Below are positions 1 to 7,514 of a DNA stretch of 24,284 nt, in pieces. Origin of the DNA: Bog-532 sp036495425 (lineage in GTDB: Bacteria; Actinomycetota; Actinomycetes; Streptosporangiales; Streptosporangiaceae). Where the stretch lies: positions 1-24,284 of the forward strand of contig DASXMW010000289.1 in the NCBI GenBank assembly GCA_036495425.1, in the 5' to 3' direction. A program made the position numbers and the translations under genes. Positions within the stretch are counted from its first letter, which is position 1, and each line of letters opens with the position of its first letter. Below the pieces are notes generated by a model that worked only from the letters and a program-made list of their open reading frames with translations, was not told the DNA's origin and made no database searches.

Positions 1-269
1 TCCCTCAGGTGGAACGGTTTGACCGGGGTGCCGTCACGCCTCTGGTTGGCCGCCTGCTCGCCGTCGGGCAGCCCGTCACCGCGGCCGTCCAGGGTGCCGA
101 GATAGTTATCGTAGGAGTGGTTCTCCATCATCAGCACGACGATGTGCTTGATCTGCGGCAGCAGATCCGTGCCCTCGGGCAGGTCGGGCCGGGGCCGTTC
201 GCCGGGCCGCTCGGTGGGGATACGGCGGCCGCGGCGCTTGATCTCACGGTTCTCCAGGGTTTGCCACAT
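1..269 (-). CDS. phosphoesterase (phospholipase C-type) family protein, 3' part outside window
   Basis: This is the N-terminal part of a second phosphoesterase-family (PF04185-type) protein; the C-terminus lies beyond position 1. The ATG at 269 is preceded by AGGAG, which overlaps the TAG stop of the upstream paralogue, leaving 9 bp between the genes, so translational coupling is likely. Visible residues include the family signature IKHIVVLMMENHSYDNYLG, nearly identical to the upstream gene. The N-terminus (MWQTLENREIKRRG) parallels that gene's MFDRRWAALEQREISRR. The family hydrolyses phosphate esters such as phospholipids, usually with metal ions bound by the MEN region. No signal peptide or twin-arginine motif is visible, unlike classical secreted bacterial phospholipases C. 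The substrate cannot be told from sequence. Confidence 0.85.
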   Translation of the reverse strand, partial: MWQTLENREIKRRGRRIPTERPGERPRPDLPEGTDLLPQIKHIVVLMMENHSYDNYLGTLDGRGDGLPDGEQAANQRRDGTPVKPFHLR

Positions 270-278
270 GGCTGGCTC

Positions 279-1751
279 CTACCCGAAATGCCGCGGCAGG
301 CTGGGGGCGGAAAGCTCGGGCGGGGTCAGGAAGGCCGGCGGGCCATCCAGATCCAGGGCTTCCAGGGGTGACTGGGCGGCCGCGTCCCGCCGGGTCAGGG
401 CGGGCAGGTTCCACTTCTGCTCGACCAGCTTGAGTATCGAGGTGTGGTCGTAGACCGTGCTGCTGACGTGGTCGCGCCGGGCGTACGGGGAGACGATCAC
501 CGCGGGCACCCGGAATCCGAGCTGGTCGAAGGTACGCGGCCCGGCGTCCGCGTTCGCCAGTTCGGTCAGCGCGGCGCCCAGGAACGGCCGCAGCAGCGTC
601 CGCACCCACGCGGGCCAGGACAGGATCGCGTCCCGGCCGGGGACGTTGTCCGGCGGGACGGCCGCGGGCGGCGGCACGTGGTCGTAGTAGCCGCCGCCCT
701 CGTCGTAGACCCAGATCAGCAGGGTGTGCTCCCAGCCCTTGCCGTGCATGACCCGGTTGATGACCTCGGCCGCGAAGCTCTCGCCGTTGCGGATGTCCTG
801 CGGGTTCTCCTCGGAGGTGTCGCCGTAGTCCGGGTCGACGATGCAGAAGCCCGGCAGCGTGCCCGCATCGGCCGCGGCGAAGAACTCGCGCGTGGTGCGC
901 AGGTGACGCACCACCCCGGCCAGACCCAGCGGGTACAGGTCCGCGGTGAACGACATGTTGCCCCGCCCCGCGTGCACCAGCGCCGGGAACAGCTGGCCCA
1001 GCGAGGCCAACTGCCGCGCCAGCGTCAGCCCGCGCGCGCCCAGCAGCCGGGTCGCCACACGCCACAGTGGGTTCACGTTGTGATAGTTGAACCAGCTGAT
1101 GCCGTGCAAGGTCAGCTGATCGAAGATCGTGCCGGCCGCCGGGTAGTCGATCAGGTCCCACGGCAGGTCGTCGATCAGCCCGTTCGCCGTCCCGGCCAGC
1201 ATGAACCGCCGGTTCGGGAACGTGGGGCCCAGGCAGGACGCGAACCACCGGTCGGCCAGCGGGAACGTGCGGGCCAGCCCGTGGTAGAAGGGCAGGTCCG
1301 CGTCGGTCCAGTAACCCATCGGCACGGCCGGGTCGGCGCCCGGCACGAACCGCTCGATACTGGTCACGAACCCGTCGTTATTTCCATCGTCGAACTGCAG
1401 GTGGCTGGCGTTCCAGGTCTGCGTGGGCACCCGCTCCACCTGGACCGTCGAGGTGAAGTGGTGCGCGCGCACCGGACTGCCATCCAGCCGCGGGTTCGCC
1501 GCGGCCGGCGCGCCGTCCGGGTCCGGCGCCAGGCCCTCGCCGCGCCCGGCCAGCGTGCCGAGGTAGTTGTCGTAGGAGTGGTTCTCCATCATCAGCACCA
1601 CGATGTGCTTGATCTGCGGGAGCAGGTCGAAGCCGGGCTCCAGGTCGGGGCGGGGTCGTGACCCCGGCTCGGCCGCGGCTCCGGGCCCGGCCCGCTCCGC
1701 CCGCCGGCTGATCTCCCGCTGCTCCAGCGCTGCCCATCGCCTGTCGAACAT
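279..1751 (-). CDS. phosphoesterase / phospholipase C family protein
   Basis: A 490-residue member of the phosphoesterase family that includes bacterial phospholipase C and acid phosphatase AcpA. Motifs in order are IKHIVVLMMENHSYDNYLG (about residues 47-65, with the metal-binding MEN), FPLADRWFASCLGPTFPNRRF, a PDYGDTSEENP segment, WVYDEGGGYYDHV with the family's DE-GG metal-ligand pattern, and a C-terminal VSPYARRDHVSSTVYDHTSILKLVE block. The frame is open upstream to 1847, but ATG 1751 is preferred: GGGAGG lies just upstream, and the resulting N-terminus aligns with the adjacent paralogue. No signal peptide or Tat motif is seen, so a cytoplasmic or non-classically exported enzyme is implied. 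It forms a tandem pair with the gene at 1-269 and is divergent from the metallo-hydrolase at 1861. The exact substrate is unknown. Confidence 0.9.
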   Translation of the reverse strand: MFDRRWAALEQREISRRAERAGPGAAAEPGSRPRPDLEPGFDLLPQIKHIVVLMMENHSYDNYLGTLAGRGEGLAPDPDGAPAAANPRLDGSPVRAHHFTSTVQVERVPTQTWNASHLQFDDGNNDGFVTSIERFVPGADPAVPMGYWTDADLPFYHGLARTFPLADRWFASCLGPTFPNRRFMLAGTANGLIDDLPWDLIDYPAAGTIFDQLTLHGISWFNYHNVNPLWRVATRLLGARGLTLARQLASLGQLFPALVHAGRGNMSFTADLYPLGLAGVVRHLRTTREFFAAADAGTLPGFCIVDPDYGDTSEENPQDIRNGESFAAEVINRVMHGKGWEHTLLIWVYDEGGGYYDHVPPPAAVPPDNVPGRDAILSWPAWVRTLLRPFLGAALTELANADAGPRTFDQLGFRVPAVIVSPYARRDHVSSTVYDHTSILKLVEQKWNLPALTRRDAAAQSPLEALDLDGPPAFLTPPELSAPSLPRHFG

Positions 1752-1848
1752 GCCGCCGCCTCCCTGGGCCGGGACCTTCCCGGCGGTCCTGAGTCGCGGC
1801 GATCGTCTCACGTCCGGGGCCGCCATTGCCGTCGCTCCGGCGAGCAAC

Positions 1849-1854
1849 TACGGT
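1849..1854 (+). promoter_or_regulatory. putative -10 hexamer of a leaderless start
   Basis: TACGGT fits the actinobacterial -10 pattern TANNNT and sits exactly 6 nt before GTG 1861. No Shine-Dalgarno sequence is present there. The expected transcription start would fall on or next to the GTG, making a leaderless mRNA. No convincing -35 element was seen. Confidence 0.35.
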
Positions 1855-1860
1855 CAGCAG

Positions 1861-2916
1861 GTGTGCGACGCATCTGATCATTTCGAAGGTCTTCACGCTC
1901 AGCCCCGGTCCGCCCCGGGCCCCGCGGTCGATCCGATCACGCTGCCCGAGGTCGACGAGGTCTCGGTCACCACCCTGGTCGACAACGTCTTCGACGCGCT
2001 GCTCCCGTCCGGGGGGGTGGTGACCCGGCCGTCCCTGGGCTCTACCGGCTCCGTCCCGGCCCCGCAGTTCACCTCCGGCCAGACCGTCCCCGGGCTGCGG
2101 GCCGAGCACGGCTACTCCGCCCTGGTCACGGCGCGGCGGGGCGGGCAGTCCACCACCGTGCTGTTCGACACCGGGCCGTCCCCGGACGGATTGGCTGTCA
2201 ATGCCGGGTTCCTCGAGCTCGGCCTGGGCGACGTGCAGGGCGTGGTGCTGAGCCACGGGCACTTCGACCACGCGGGCGGCTTCGCCGGGCTGGCCCGGCT
2301 GCGCGGCCGGTCCGGCCTGCCGCTGACCGTGCACCCGGCGGTGTGGACCCGGCGCCGCCTGGCTCCGCCCGGTGACACCGTGTTCGAGATGCCCACCCTG
2401 TCCAAGGGCGCTCTGGAGCGGGAGGGCTTCCAGGTCATCGAGCGGCGCCAGCCGTCGCTGCTGGCCGGCGGCAGCATCCTGATCACCGGCGAGGTCGACC
2501 GCACCACCGAGTTCGAACGCGGCATGCCACCGCCCCACCAGGCCTGGGACGGCCACCAGTGGCAGCACGACGCCGCCGTCGTCGACGACCAGGCGCTGGT
2601 GGTCAACCTGCGCGGCCAGGGCCTGGTCGTGATCACCGGCTGCGGGCACGCGGGCGTGGTCAACATCGTCCGCCAGGCGCTGCGGCTCACCGGCGCGGAC
2701 CGGCTGGCCGCCGTCATCGGCGGCTTCCACCTGTCCGGGCCGGCCTTCGAGCCGATCATCGAGCCCACCGTGCGCGCGCTCACCGAGCTGGCCCCGGCCC
2801 TGATCGTGCCCGGCCACTGCACCGGCTGGCGGGCCCAGTCGGCCCTGGCTCAAGCGCTGCCGGACGCCTGGGTCCAGTCCAGCGTGGGCTCCCGCTATCA
2901 GCTCACCGCGGCCTGA
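1861..2916 (+). CDS. MBL-fold metallo-hydrolase, DHP-ribofuranosyl-aminobenzene-phosphate synthase-like
   Basis: A 351-residue metallo-beta-lactamase-fold protein. It carries the metal-binding motif HGHFDH at residues 132-137, then ITGCGHAGVVNI, IGGFHLSG and a C-terminal VPGHCTGW. This pattern is typical of the subfamily named after the archaeal 7,8-dihydropterin-6-yl-methyl-4-(beta-D-ribofuranosyl)aminobenzene-5'-phosphate synthase (MJ0301-like); in bacteria the real substrate is mostly unknown. The conserved block starts with PEVDEVSVTTLVDN. The open frame extends back to 1603, but that stretch lies antisense to the phosphoesterase gene, so GTG 1861 is chosen. It has no Shine-Dalgarno but a -10-like TACGGT 6 nt upstream. 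It is likely transcribed alone, divergently from the phosphoesterase pair. Confidence 0.85.
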   Translation: MCDASDHFEGLHAQPRSAPGPAVDPITLPEVDEVSVTTLVDNVFDALLPSGGVVTRPSLGSTGSVPAPQFTSGQTVPGLRAEHGYSALVTARRGGQSTTVLFDTGPSPDGLAVNAGFLELGLGDVQGVVLSHGHFDHAGGFAGLARLRGRSGLPLTVHPAVWTRRRLAPPGDTVFEMPTLSKGALEREGFQVIERRQPSLLAGGSILITGEVDRTTEFERGMPPPHQAWDGHQWQHDAAVVDDQALVVNLRGQGLVVITGCGHAGVVNIVRQALRLTGADRLAAVIGGFHLSGPAFEPIIEPTVRALTELAPALIVPGHCTGWRAQSALAQALPDAWVQSSVGSRYQLTAA

Positions 2917-2918
2917 CC

Positions 2919-3019
2919 GTGACGGCCTACGCGGCCGCCGACTGGGACGGCTTCGGGACCTCCCGATCATCGCGGGCCTGATCAACACCTGGGTGCTGCT
3001 GATCGAGATCCTGGGCTGA
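2919..3019 (+). pseudogene. collapsed remnant of a small membrane-protein gene
   Basis: Two short pieces in different frames lie just after the metallo-hydrolase. The first begins with GTG 2919 and reads VTAYAAADWDGFG. After a frame change the second reads DLPIIAGLINTWVLLIEILG and stops at TGA 3017-3019. From memory, many actinobacterial four-helix hypothetical membrane proteins begin with a TAYAAADWHDFG-like segment and end with an N(T/A)WVLL(V/I)EIL-like helix. The arrangement therefore looks like both ends of such a gene joined by a large internal deletion with loss of frame. This rests on recall of family ends, not on an alignment. It could also be chance. Confidence 0.35.
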
Positions 3020-3100
3020 CCGGGCCCGGCCACCACCCGGGCCGGTCAACGGGCCGTTACCTTGGTACCAGCAGTGGGGCCGGCCGGGGAGGCCAACGTG

Positions 3101-4978
3101 ATGGCGAGTGACGGGCCGTTGAGGGCGGACGTGACCACGCCCGCCGCGGGGGTCAGCGCGGTCGAGGCTGGCGCGGTCGAGGACATCCGGCTGCTGCGGT
3201 GCTACGAGCCGGTGCTGCGGTTCACCCAGGGCGAGCTGTTCCTGCCCATGCCCGTCGAGAGCTACCTGGACAATTGCAGTCTGTGGCGGTCGGAAGGCCC
3301 GGGCCCTAAGCTGGGCCGGCGCCGATCCGAGGAGTGCCTGTGCCCGGCCGGAGATCTCACGCCGGCCGGGTTGGCCACCATCAGCGCGTCGTGGCCGGCG
3401 CGGGATCTCTCGCTCCGTTTCGTGGCGCGCCCGCTCGGCCGGCGTGCGTTCCGCGCCTGGCGGCGCGACACGAGCCGCGCCCGGCTGGCCGCGGGCAGCA
3501 GCCGGTTCGCGGTAGTCGGCCTGCTGAGCCGGCTCATCGACGCGGTGATGCGGTTGTCGCTGCTGCTGCGTGGGCGGGTCCCGGGCGGCACGGCGGCCGC
3601 GGCCGAGCAGCAGTACCGGGCGGCCGCCGATCCGGGCAGCTGCCCGTACTACGGCCGGGTGACCCGTGATCGGGGTTTCGTCGCCCTGCAGTACTGGTTC
3701 TTCTACGCGATGAACGATTGGCGGTCGACGTTCGGCGGCGTCAACGACCACGAGGCTGACTGGGAACAGGTCACGATCTTCCTGCCCGATCCACCCGACG
3801 TGTCCGCCCGGCCGGCCTGGGTCGCCTTCTCCTCCCACGACGAGGCCGGTGACGATCTGCGCCGCCGGCCGGACGACCCCGACCTCGAGTGGCGCGATAC
3901 GCACCCGGTGGTCTACGCCGGGGCCGGGTCGCACTCGGGTGCCTACCTGCCAGGGGATTACCTGGTCACCGCCGAACCGGCCGCCCTCAAGGGGCTGCTC
4001 GCCGTACTACGCCGGGGAAGCCGGCTCCTGCTGCCCTGGACCCGTACGGACACGCACACCGCGTTCGGCATCCCGTTCATCGACTACCACCGCGGTGATG
4101 GCCCCGGCGTGGGACCGGGCGAGGCCAGGAAGTGGCACCCCGTGCTCGTGGACGACGAGACACCGTGGGTCCGTGACTACCGGGGCCTGTGGGGACTGGA
4201 TACCGGCGACCCGTTCGGCGGGGAGCGAGCCCCGGCTGGCCCGCGTTACGAACGTGGGGGATCGGTACGCCTCTGCTGGTCCGACCCGGTGGGATGGGCC
4301 GGCCTGGACAAGGAGGCACCGTCCGGGGCGGTGGCGCGGCGGATCGCGGCGGACCGGATCACGGAGCTGGATGCTGAGCTCACCGCGGCCACGGCCGAGG
4401 TCGACGCCGCCGGGGATGAGCTGCGCCGCGCCCACGCCGGGTTCCAGCTGCTGCGCAGCGCCGGGATCCAGCGGGGCCCGGGCGACCTGGCCCGGCTGGA
4501 GACCGCCGTGCATCAGGCGCGCGTACGCCGCCAGGCGCTGGCCGAGGAGCGGGAGATCCTGGCCGCCGCGATCACCCGCCCGCTGCCCCAGCCAGAACCG
4601 CATGCGCACCTGCGGCACCGGGCGGTGCCCAACGTGGACCCGGTTCGCACCCGCAGCCGCGTGCTGAGAGTGTGGTCCGCCGTCTCGGCGTCGTTCCTCC
4701 TCGCCGGGCTGGCCGTGGTCGTCCTGGGCCAGGCCGGCTCGCTGGTGCCAGCCGTCGGCGGCCTGGCCGTACTCATGCTGTGCGTGGAGGCCTTCGCCCG
4801 GGGCCATCTGGGCCGGTTCGTCGTCGGGCTGTTCGCGCTGGTGGTCGGCGCGGGCGTGGCCTGGGATGCGGTCAATGCGGCCGCGGGCCACTGGCGGTGG
4901 TCGGTCGCCGCCCTGCTCATCCTGGCCGCCCTGGTTCTGCTGGCCGCCAACATCCGCGACTTCTTCGCCAAGCGCTGA
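3101..4978 (+). CDS. Vps62-like protein with coiled coil and four C-terminal membrane helices
   Basis: A 625-residue protein. ATG 3101 is preferred because GGGGAGG (3086-3092) lies 8 nt before it; GTG 3098 is equally possible, and the frame extends upstream to a TTG at 3062. Residues about 195-230 contain WFFYAMNDWRSTFGGVNDHEADWE, the signature of Vps62-related proteins, which have no settled biochemical function in bacteria. It is followed by PVVYAGAGSHSGAYLPGDY and DTHTAFGIPF. Residues about 407-487 are rich in Glu, Ala and Arg with heptad-like spacing and probably form a coiled coil. From about residue 524 to 620 there are four hydrophobic segments ending in FFAKR. The likely location is the cytoplasmic membrane with the Vps62 domain on one face. 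The gene ends 3 bp before the convergent DUF2252 gene. Confidence 0.75.
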   Translation: MASDGPLRADVTTPAAGVSAVEAGAVEDIRLLRCYEPVLRFTQGELFLPMPVESYLDNCSLWRSEGPGPKLGRRRSEECLCPAGDLTPAGLATISASWPARDLSLRFVARPLGRRAFRAWRRDTSRARLAAGSSRFAVVGLLSRLIDAVMRLSLLLRGRVPGGTAAAAEQQYRAAADPGSCPYYGRVTRDRGFVALQYWFFYAMNDWRSTFGGVNDHEADWEQVTIFLPDPPDVSARPAWVAFSSHDEAGDDLRRRPDDPDLEWRDTHPVVYAGAGSHSGAYLPGDYLVTAEPAALKGLLAVLRRGSRLLLPWTRTDTHTAFGIPFIDYHRGDGPGVGPGEARKWHPVLVDDETPWVRDYRGLWGLDTGDPFGGERAPAGPRYERGGSVRLCWSDPVGWAGLDKEAPSGAVARRIAADRITELDAELTAATAEVDAAGDELRRAHAGFQLLRSAGIQRGPGDLARLETAVHQARVRRQALAEEREILAAAITRPLPQPEPHAHLRHRAVPNVDPVRTRSRVLRVWSAVSASFLLAGLAVVVLGQAGSLVPAVGGLAVLMLCVEAFARGHLGRFVVGLFALVVGAGVAWDAVNAAAGHWRWSVAALLILAALVLLAANIRDFFAKR

Positions 4979-4981
4979 CCT

Positions 4982-6373
4982 TCAGCCGGGCTGGCTCTCG
5001 ACCGTGCCGGCCGCGATGGCGCTGACCAGCTGGGCGTGATCCCGCTCGTTCTGGTCGGCGTACAGGCCGGCGAAGCGCTCGATGGCCGCGGCGAACGCGC
5101 GGCCCTTCCCCATGTAGGCGTCGATGGCCACCGGGTCACCGGTACGGGCGTGGGCCTTGGCCAGGGTCGCGCCGCACGCGGTGGCGAACTCCACCAGGCG
5201 GGGCGCGATCAGGTCCGTGGTCGGGATGATCTTCATGTCGCGGAACTGCCGCACGTAATAGTCCTTCCCGTGCAGTGAGCCCCAGCCCACGAAGATGTCG
5301 GTGGCGCTCTGGAGCAGCCTTTTCCCGTTGACCACCCGCGCGCCGTGGTGACCGAGGACGCTGGGCTCCGCGTGCGCCTCATAGACCGACGGCTCCGCCT
5401 GCTTGGCTTGCAGGAACAGTGGGTCGGCTCCGTTGCGGCCCTCGAGCAGCACGAGATAGACCCGCATGCCGACGCTGCCGACGCCCACGACCTGCCGGAC
5501 GGTATCGACCTCGGTGAACCGGTCGAACAGGGTCCGCCGGTATTCCGGCAGCGTCAACCGGTACTCAGCCAGCAGCTTGCCGACCACGTCGGCTTGCTCG
5601 TCGTCGCTGAGCGTGACCCGGAGCGGCGGATCCTCGGTGATCCGGGGGCGGCCGTGCGCCATCGTCGTCAGCTTGGCAAACGCCCCGCGGCTGGTGCGGC
5701 GGCTCTGTTTCTTCTCGATGTGGATGGTTACCCGTCCGCGGTCAGCGGGCTCGAAATACCTGATGAGACGGTCGGCACTGGTGCTGTCATACCAGGTGTC
5801 CAGTTCAGGCATCATCGTGTACCGGCGCATGCGGTCGCGGTAGGCCTCGACTCCGGCGGCTACCGCCGCCGCGGCGACCCGCTTCTTGAGCCGGTTCTCC
5901 CGCGCTGCCACCACCAGGCTGGCGGCGAAGCGCTTGACATCCCATTCGAACGGGCCGGCCAGGGTTTCGTCGAAATCGCGCAGGTCAAAGGCCAGGTTTC
6001 GCTCCGGTGTGGCCCACAGGCCGAAGTTCAGCACGTGGGCGTCACCGCACAGCTGCACGGTCAGGCCGCTGGCGGGCTGGGCGGCGAGGTCAGCCGCCAT
6101 GACCGCTGCCGCGCCCCGGTAGTAGTTCCACGGGGAGACGGCCATCCGCTGATGGCGGATGGGGACGAGGGCCGGAACCCGGGCCTGGTTCTGGGCCAGG
6201 ATCGTGGTCAGTGCGTCGTGCCCGCGGTCGTCCTCGGCCCAATGCCCCATCGTGCCGCGCTGGGCGCGTTTTCGGGCGGCCTTCCCGGCTGCGCGTCGTT
6301 CCCGGCCCGTGGCGGCCAGATCAGGCGGCCGGGGCGGCGTGCGCGATGATCCTTGTGAACTGGATTGCGTCAT
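4982..6373 (-). CDS. DUF2252 domain protein
   Basis: A 463-residue protein of the DUF2252 (COG4320) family. After a basic, probably disordered N-terminal 40 residues come GHWAEDDRGHDAL, LVPIRHQRMAVSPWNYYRGAA, then CGDAHVLNFG at residues 109-118 and DLRDFDET at 130-137. The GDxHxxN and DFD elements resemble the catalytic loop and metal-binding motif of aminoglycoside-phosphotransferase-like kinases. A small-molecule or protein kinase-like activity is therefore a reasonable inference but is not established for the family. The ATG at 6373 overlaps the TGA of a small upstream ORF (TGATG), suggesting coupling. The stop is only 3 bp from the convergent Vps62-like gene, with no room for a separate terminator. 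Confidence 0.85.
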   Translation of the reverse strand: MTQSSSQGSSRTPPRPPDLAATGRERRAAGKAARKRAQRGTMGHWAEDDRGHDALTTILAQNQARVPALVPIRHQRMAVSPWNYYRGAAAVMAADLAAQPASGLTVQLCGDAHVLNFGLWATPERNLAFDLRDFDETLAGPFEWDVKRFAASLVVAARENRLKKRVAAAAVAAGVEAYRDRMRRYTMMPELDTWYDSTSADRLIRYFEPADRGRVTIHIEKKQSRRTSRGAFAKLTTMAHGRPRITEDPPLRVTLSDDEQADVVGKLLAEYRLTLPEYRRTLFDRFTEVDTVRQVVGVGSVGMRVYLVLLEGRNGADPLFLQAKQAEPSVYEAHAEPSVLGHHGARVVNGKRLLQSATDIFVGWGSLHGKDYYVRQFRDMKIIPTTDLIAPRLVEFATACGATLAKAHARTGDPVAIDAYMGKGRAFAAAIERFAGLYADQNERDHAQLVSAIAAGTVESQPG

Positions 6374-6570
6374 CAGGCTTCTTGATCTGGTGGTGGCACA
6401 TTGTCAGCCGGAGCCTGGAACGCCCGTCTCTGCAGTACGAGCACGGCCCAGTCCCGCAGCTGCCGCCGGAGCAAGTGGTGAGGATCCGGATTCACGCTCG
6501 GCCCGCGGGGAGCCGGTGGCTCACGGCCCGGAGCGTTGTCCTCGCGGCCCCGGCTGATCAGTTGACGCAC
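6373..6570 (-). CDS. possible small hypothetical protein coupled to DUF2252 gene
   Basis: A 65-codon ORF starting with GTG 6570 whose TGA overlaps the ATG of the DUF2252 gene as TGATG, a classical coupling arrangement. The product is rich in Arg and Pro, with a central amphipathic stretch LLRRQLRDWAVLVLQRRAF, and has no signal peptide. Third codon positions are moderately GC-rich, less extreme than in the neighbours, and no Shine-Dalgarno is visible before the GTG. I do not recognise a family. It may be a genuine leader or accessory peptide, or a chance ORF in the 5' region of the DUF2252 transcript. Confidence 0.3.
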   Translation of the reverse strand: MRQLISRGREDNAPGREPPAPRGPSVNPDPHHLLRRQLRDWAVLVLQRRAFQAPADNVPPPDQEA

Positions 6571-6774
6571 GACATACGCACCATCCGCTTGCTGAGACAG
6601 ATCGCCTGAGGCGCAGGCCAGGGTCAGGGGCCGTCTTTGACGCTACCCCGGCAGATTCCCGGCGTACAGCCGGCCGGTGCGGTCACCTTCCTGCCCGGGG
6701 CCATGCTGGCCATCGCCACCATGGAGATTGCGGCCGGGCAGATCGTCTCGGGAGCGAGCCGCCCCGAGGAGCGG

Positions 6775-7263
6775 CTACTCCTGGTCGAACGCCTCGTGCA
6801 GCTTGGCCTCCTGCTCCTGGGACAGGTTCGTGTGAATGATCTGGCCACTGGAACCAGCGAACTCCGCGGCTACCCGGTCCAGCACCGCGTCGGAGGTCAG
6901 CACGAACAGCGCCGAGGTACCCGGGAGGACCTGCTCCCGCACTTCGTTGATGAATGAGTCGCTGATCCCGACATCTCTCAGGGAGCCCATCAGCGCTCCG
7001 CCCGCCGCCCCGACGGCCATCCCGAGAAAGGGCACCAGAAAGATCAGCCCGAACAGGAAACCCCAGAACGCGCCGCCCAGCGCGCCGGACTTCGTGGTGT
7101 CGTGCACCTGATGCGTCTGGGGCTTCTTACGGTCGCGCGGCCAGGACACCACGGCCGCGTCATGAACGCGGATCAGTTCCTGGGCCTGAAGTCTTCCCAG
7201 CGTGGTCAGCGCCTCATCTGCGCCCTGGGCCGACGGGAACTTGACTACCGTCAACGTGGACAT
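6775..7263 (-). CDS. DUF1269 family membrane protein
   Basis: A 162-residue protein. The N-terminal part (MSTLTVVKFPSAQGADEAL through VVSWPRDRKKP) has the alternating pattern of DUF1269 proteins. Residues 60-95 form a glycine-rich hydrophobic hairpin (GALGGAFWGFLFGLIFLVPF, then MAVGAAGGALMGSL) that probably inserts in the membrane. The C-terminal part, TSALFVLTSDAVLDRVAAEF, is also typical of the family, whose function is unknown. ATG 7263 is chosen over ATG 7266 and a further in-frame start at 7290, because GGAG is then spaced 5 nt from the start. It stands alone, divergent from the photolyase gene, with the shared promoter region between 7264 and 7514. Confidence 0.85.
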   Translation of the reverse strand: MSTLTVVKFPSAQGADEALTTLGRLQAQELIRVHDAAVVSWPRDRKKPQTHQVHDTTKSGALGGAFWGFLFGLIFLVPFLGMAVGAAGGALMGSLRDVGISDSFINEVREQVLPGTSALFVLTSDAVLDRVAAEFAGSSGQIIHTNLSQEQEAKLHEAFDQE

Positions 7264-7381
7264 CATTGCTCCGTTCGTAACCGTGGCCAAGACGCCGCGG
7301 GCGGGACTGTCGTCCGCTGCTGGGACTCATGATTCACGGTGGCTGCTGAGGTGGCAATACTGCCGGTGAATGTATGGATGC

Positions 7382-7400
7382 TCAGTAACCATCAGTAACC
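7382..7400. repeat. tandem TCAGTAACC direct repeat upstream of photolyase
   Basis: The 9-mer TCAGTAACC occurs at 7382-7390 and again at 7392-7400, giving a 10-bp period, in the 251-bp gap between the divergent DUF1269 and photolyase genes. One helical turn of spacing is typical of a direct-repeat protein-binding site. No regulator is visible in the window. A -10-like TACGGT lies at 7434-7439 for the plus strand. Confidence 0.35.
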
Positions 7401-7514
7401 GACGGGCGGGGGATCTAGCGCCTCTCTGGTGAATACGGTCGCTCAGGCGGGGAAGCCAGCCAGTTCACGGCCGTCTGGGCGGGGGCCCGGCCAGCTGGAG
7501 GGGAGCTGACGCTG

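Noticed and set aside
1603..1860. N-terminal extension of the MBL-fold protein from ATG 1603
   Set aside because: It lies antisense to the start of the phosphoesterase gene and shows no protein-like pattern; conserved sequence begins after GTG 1861.
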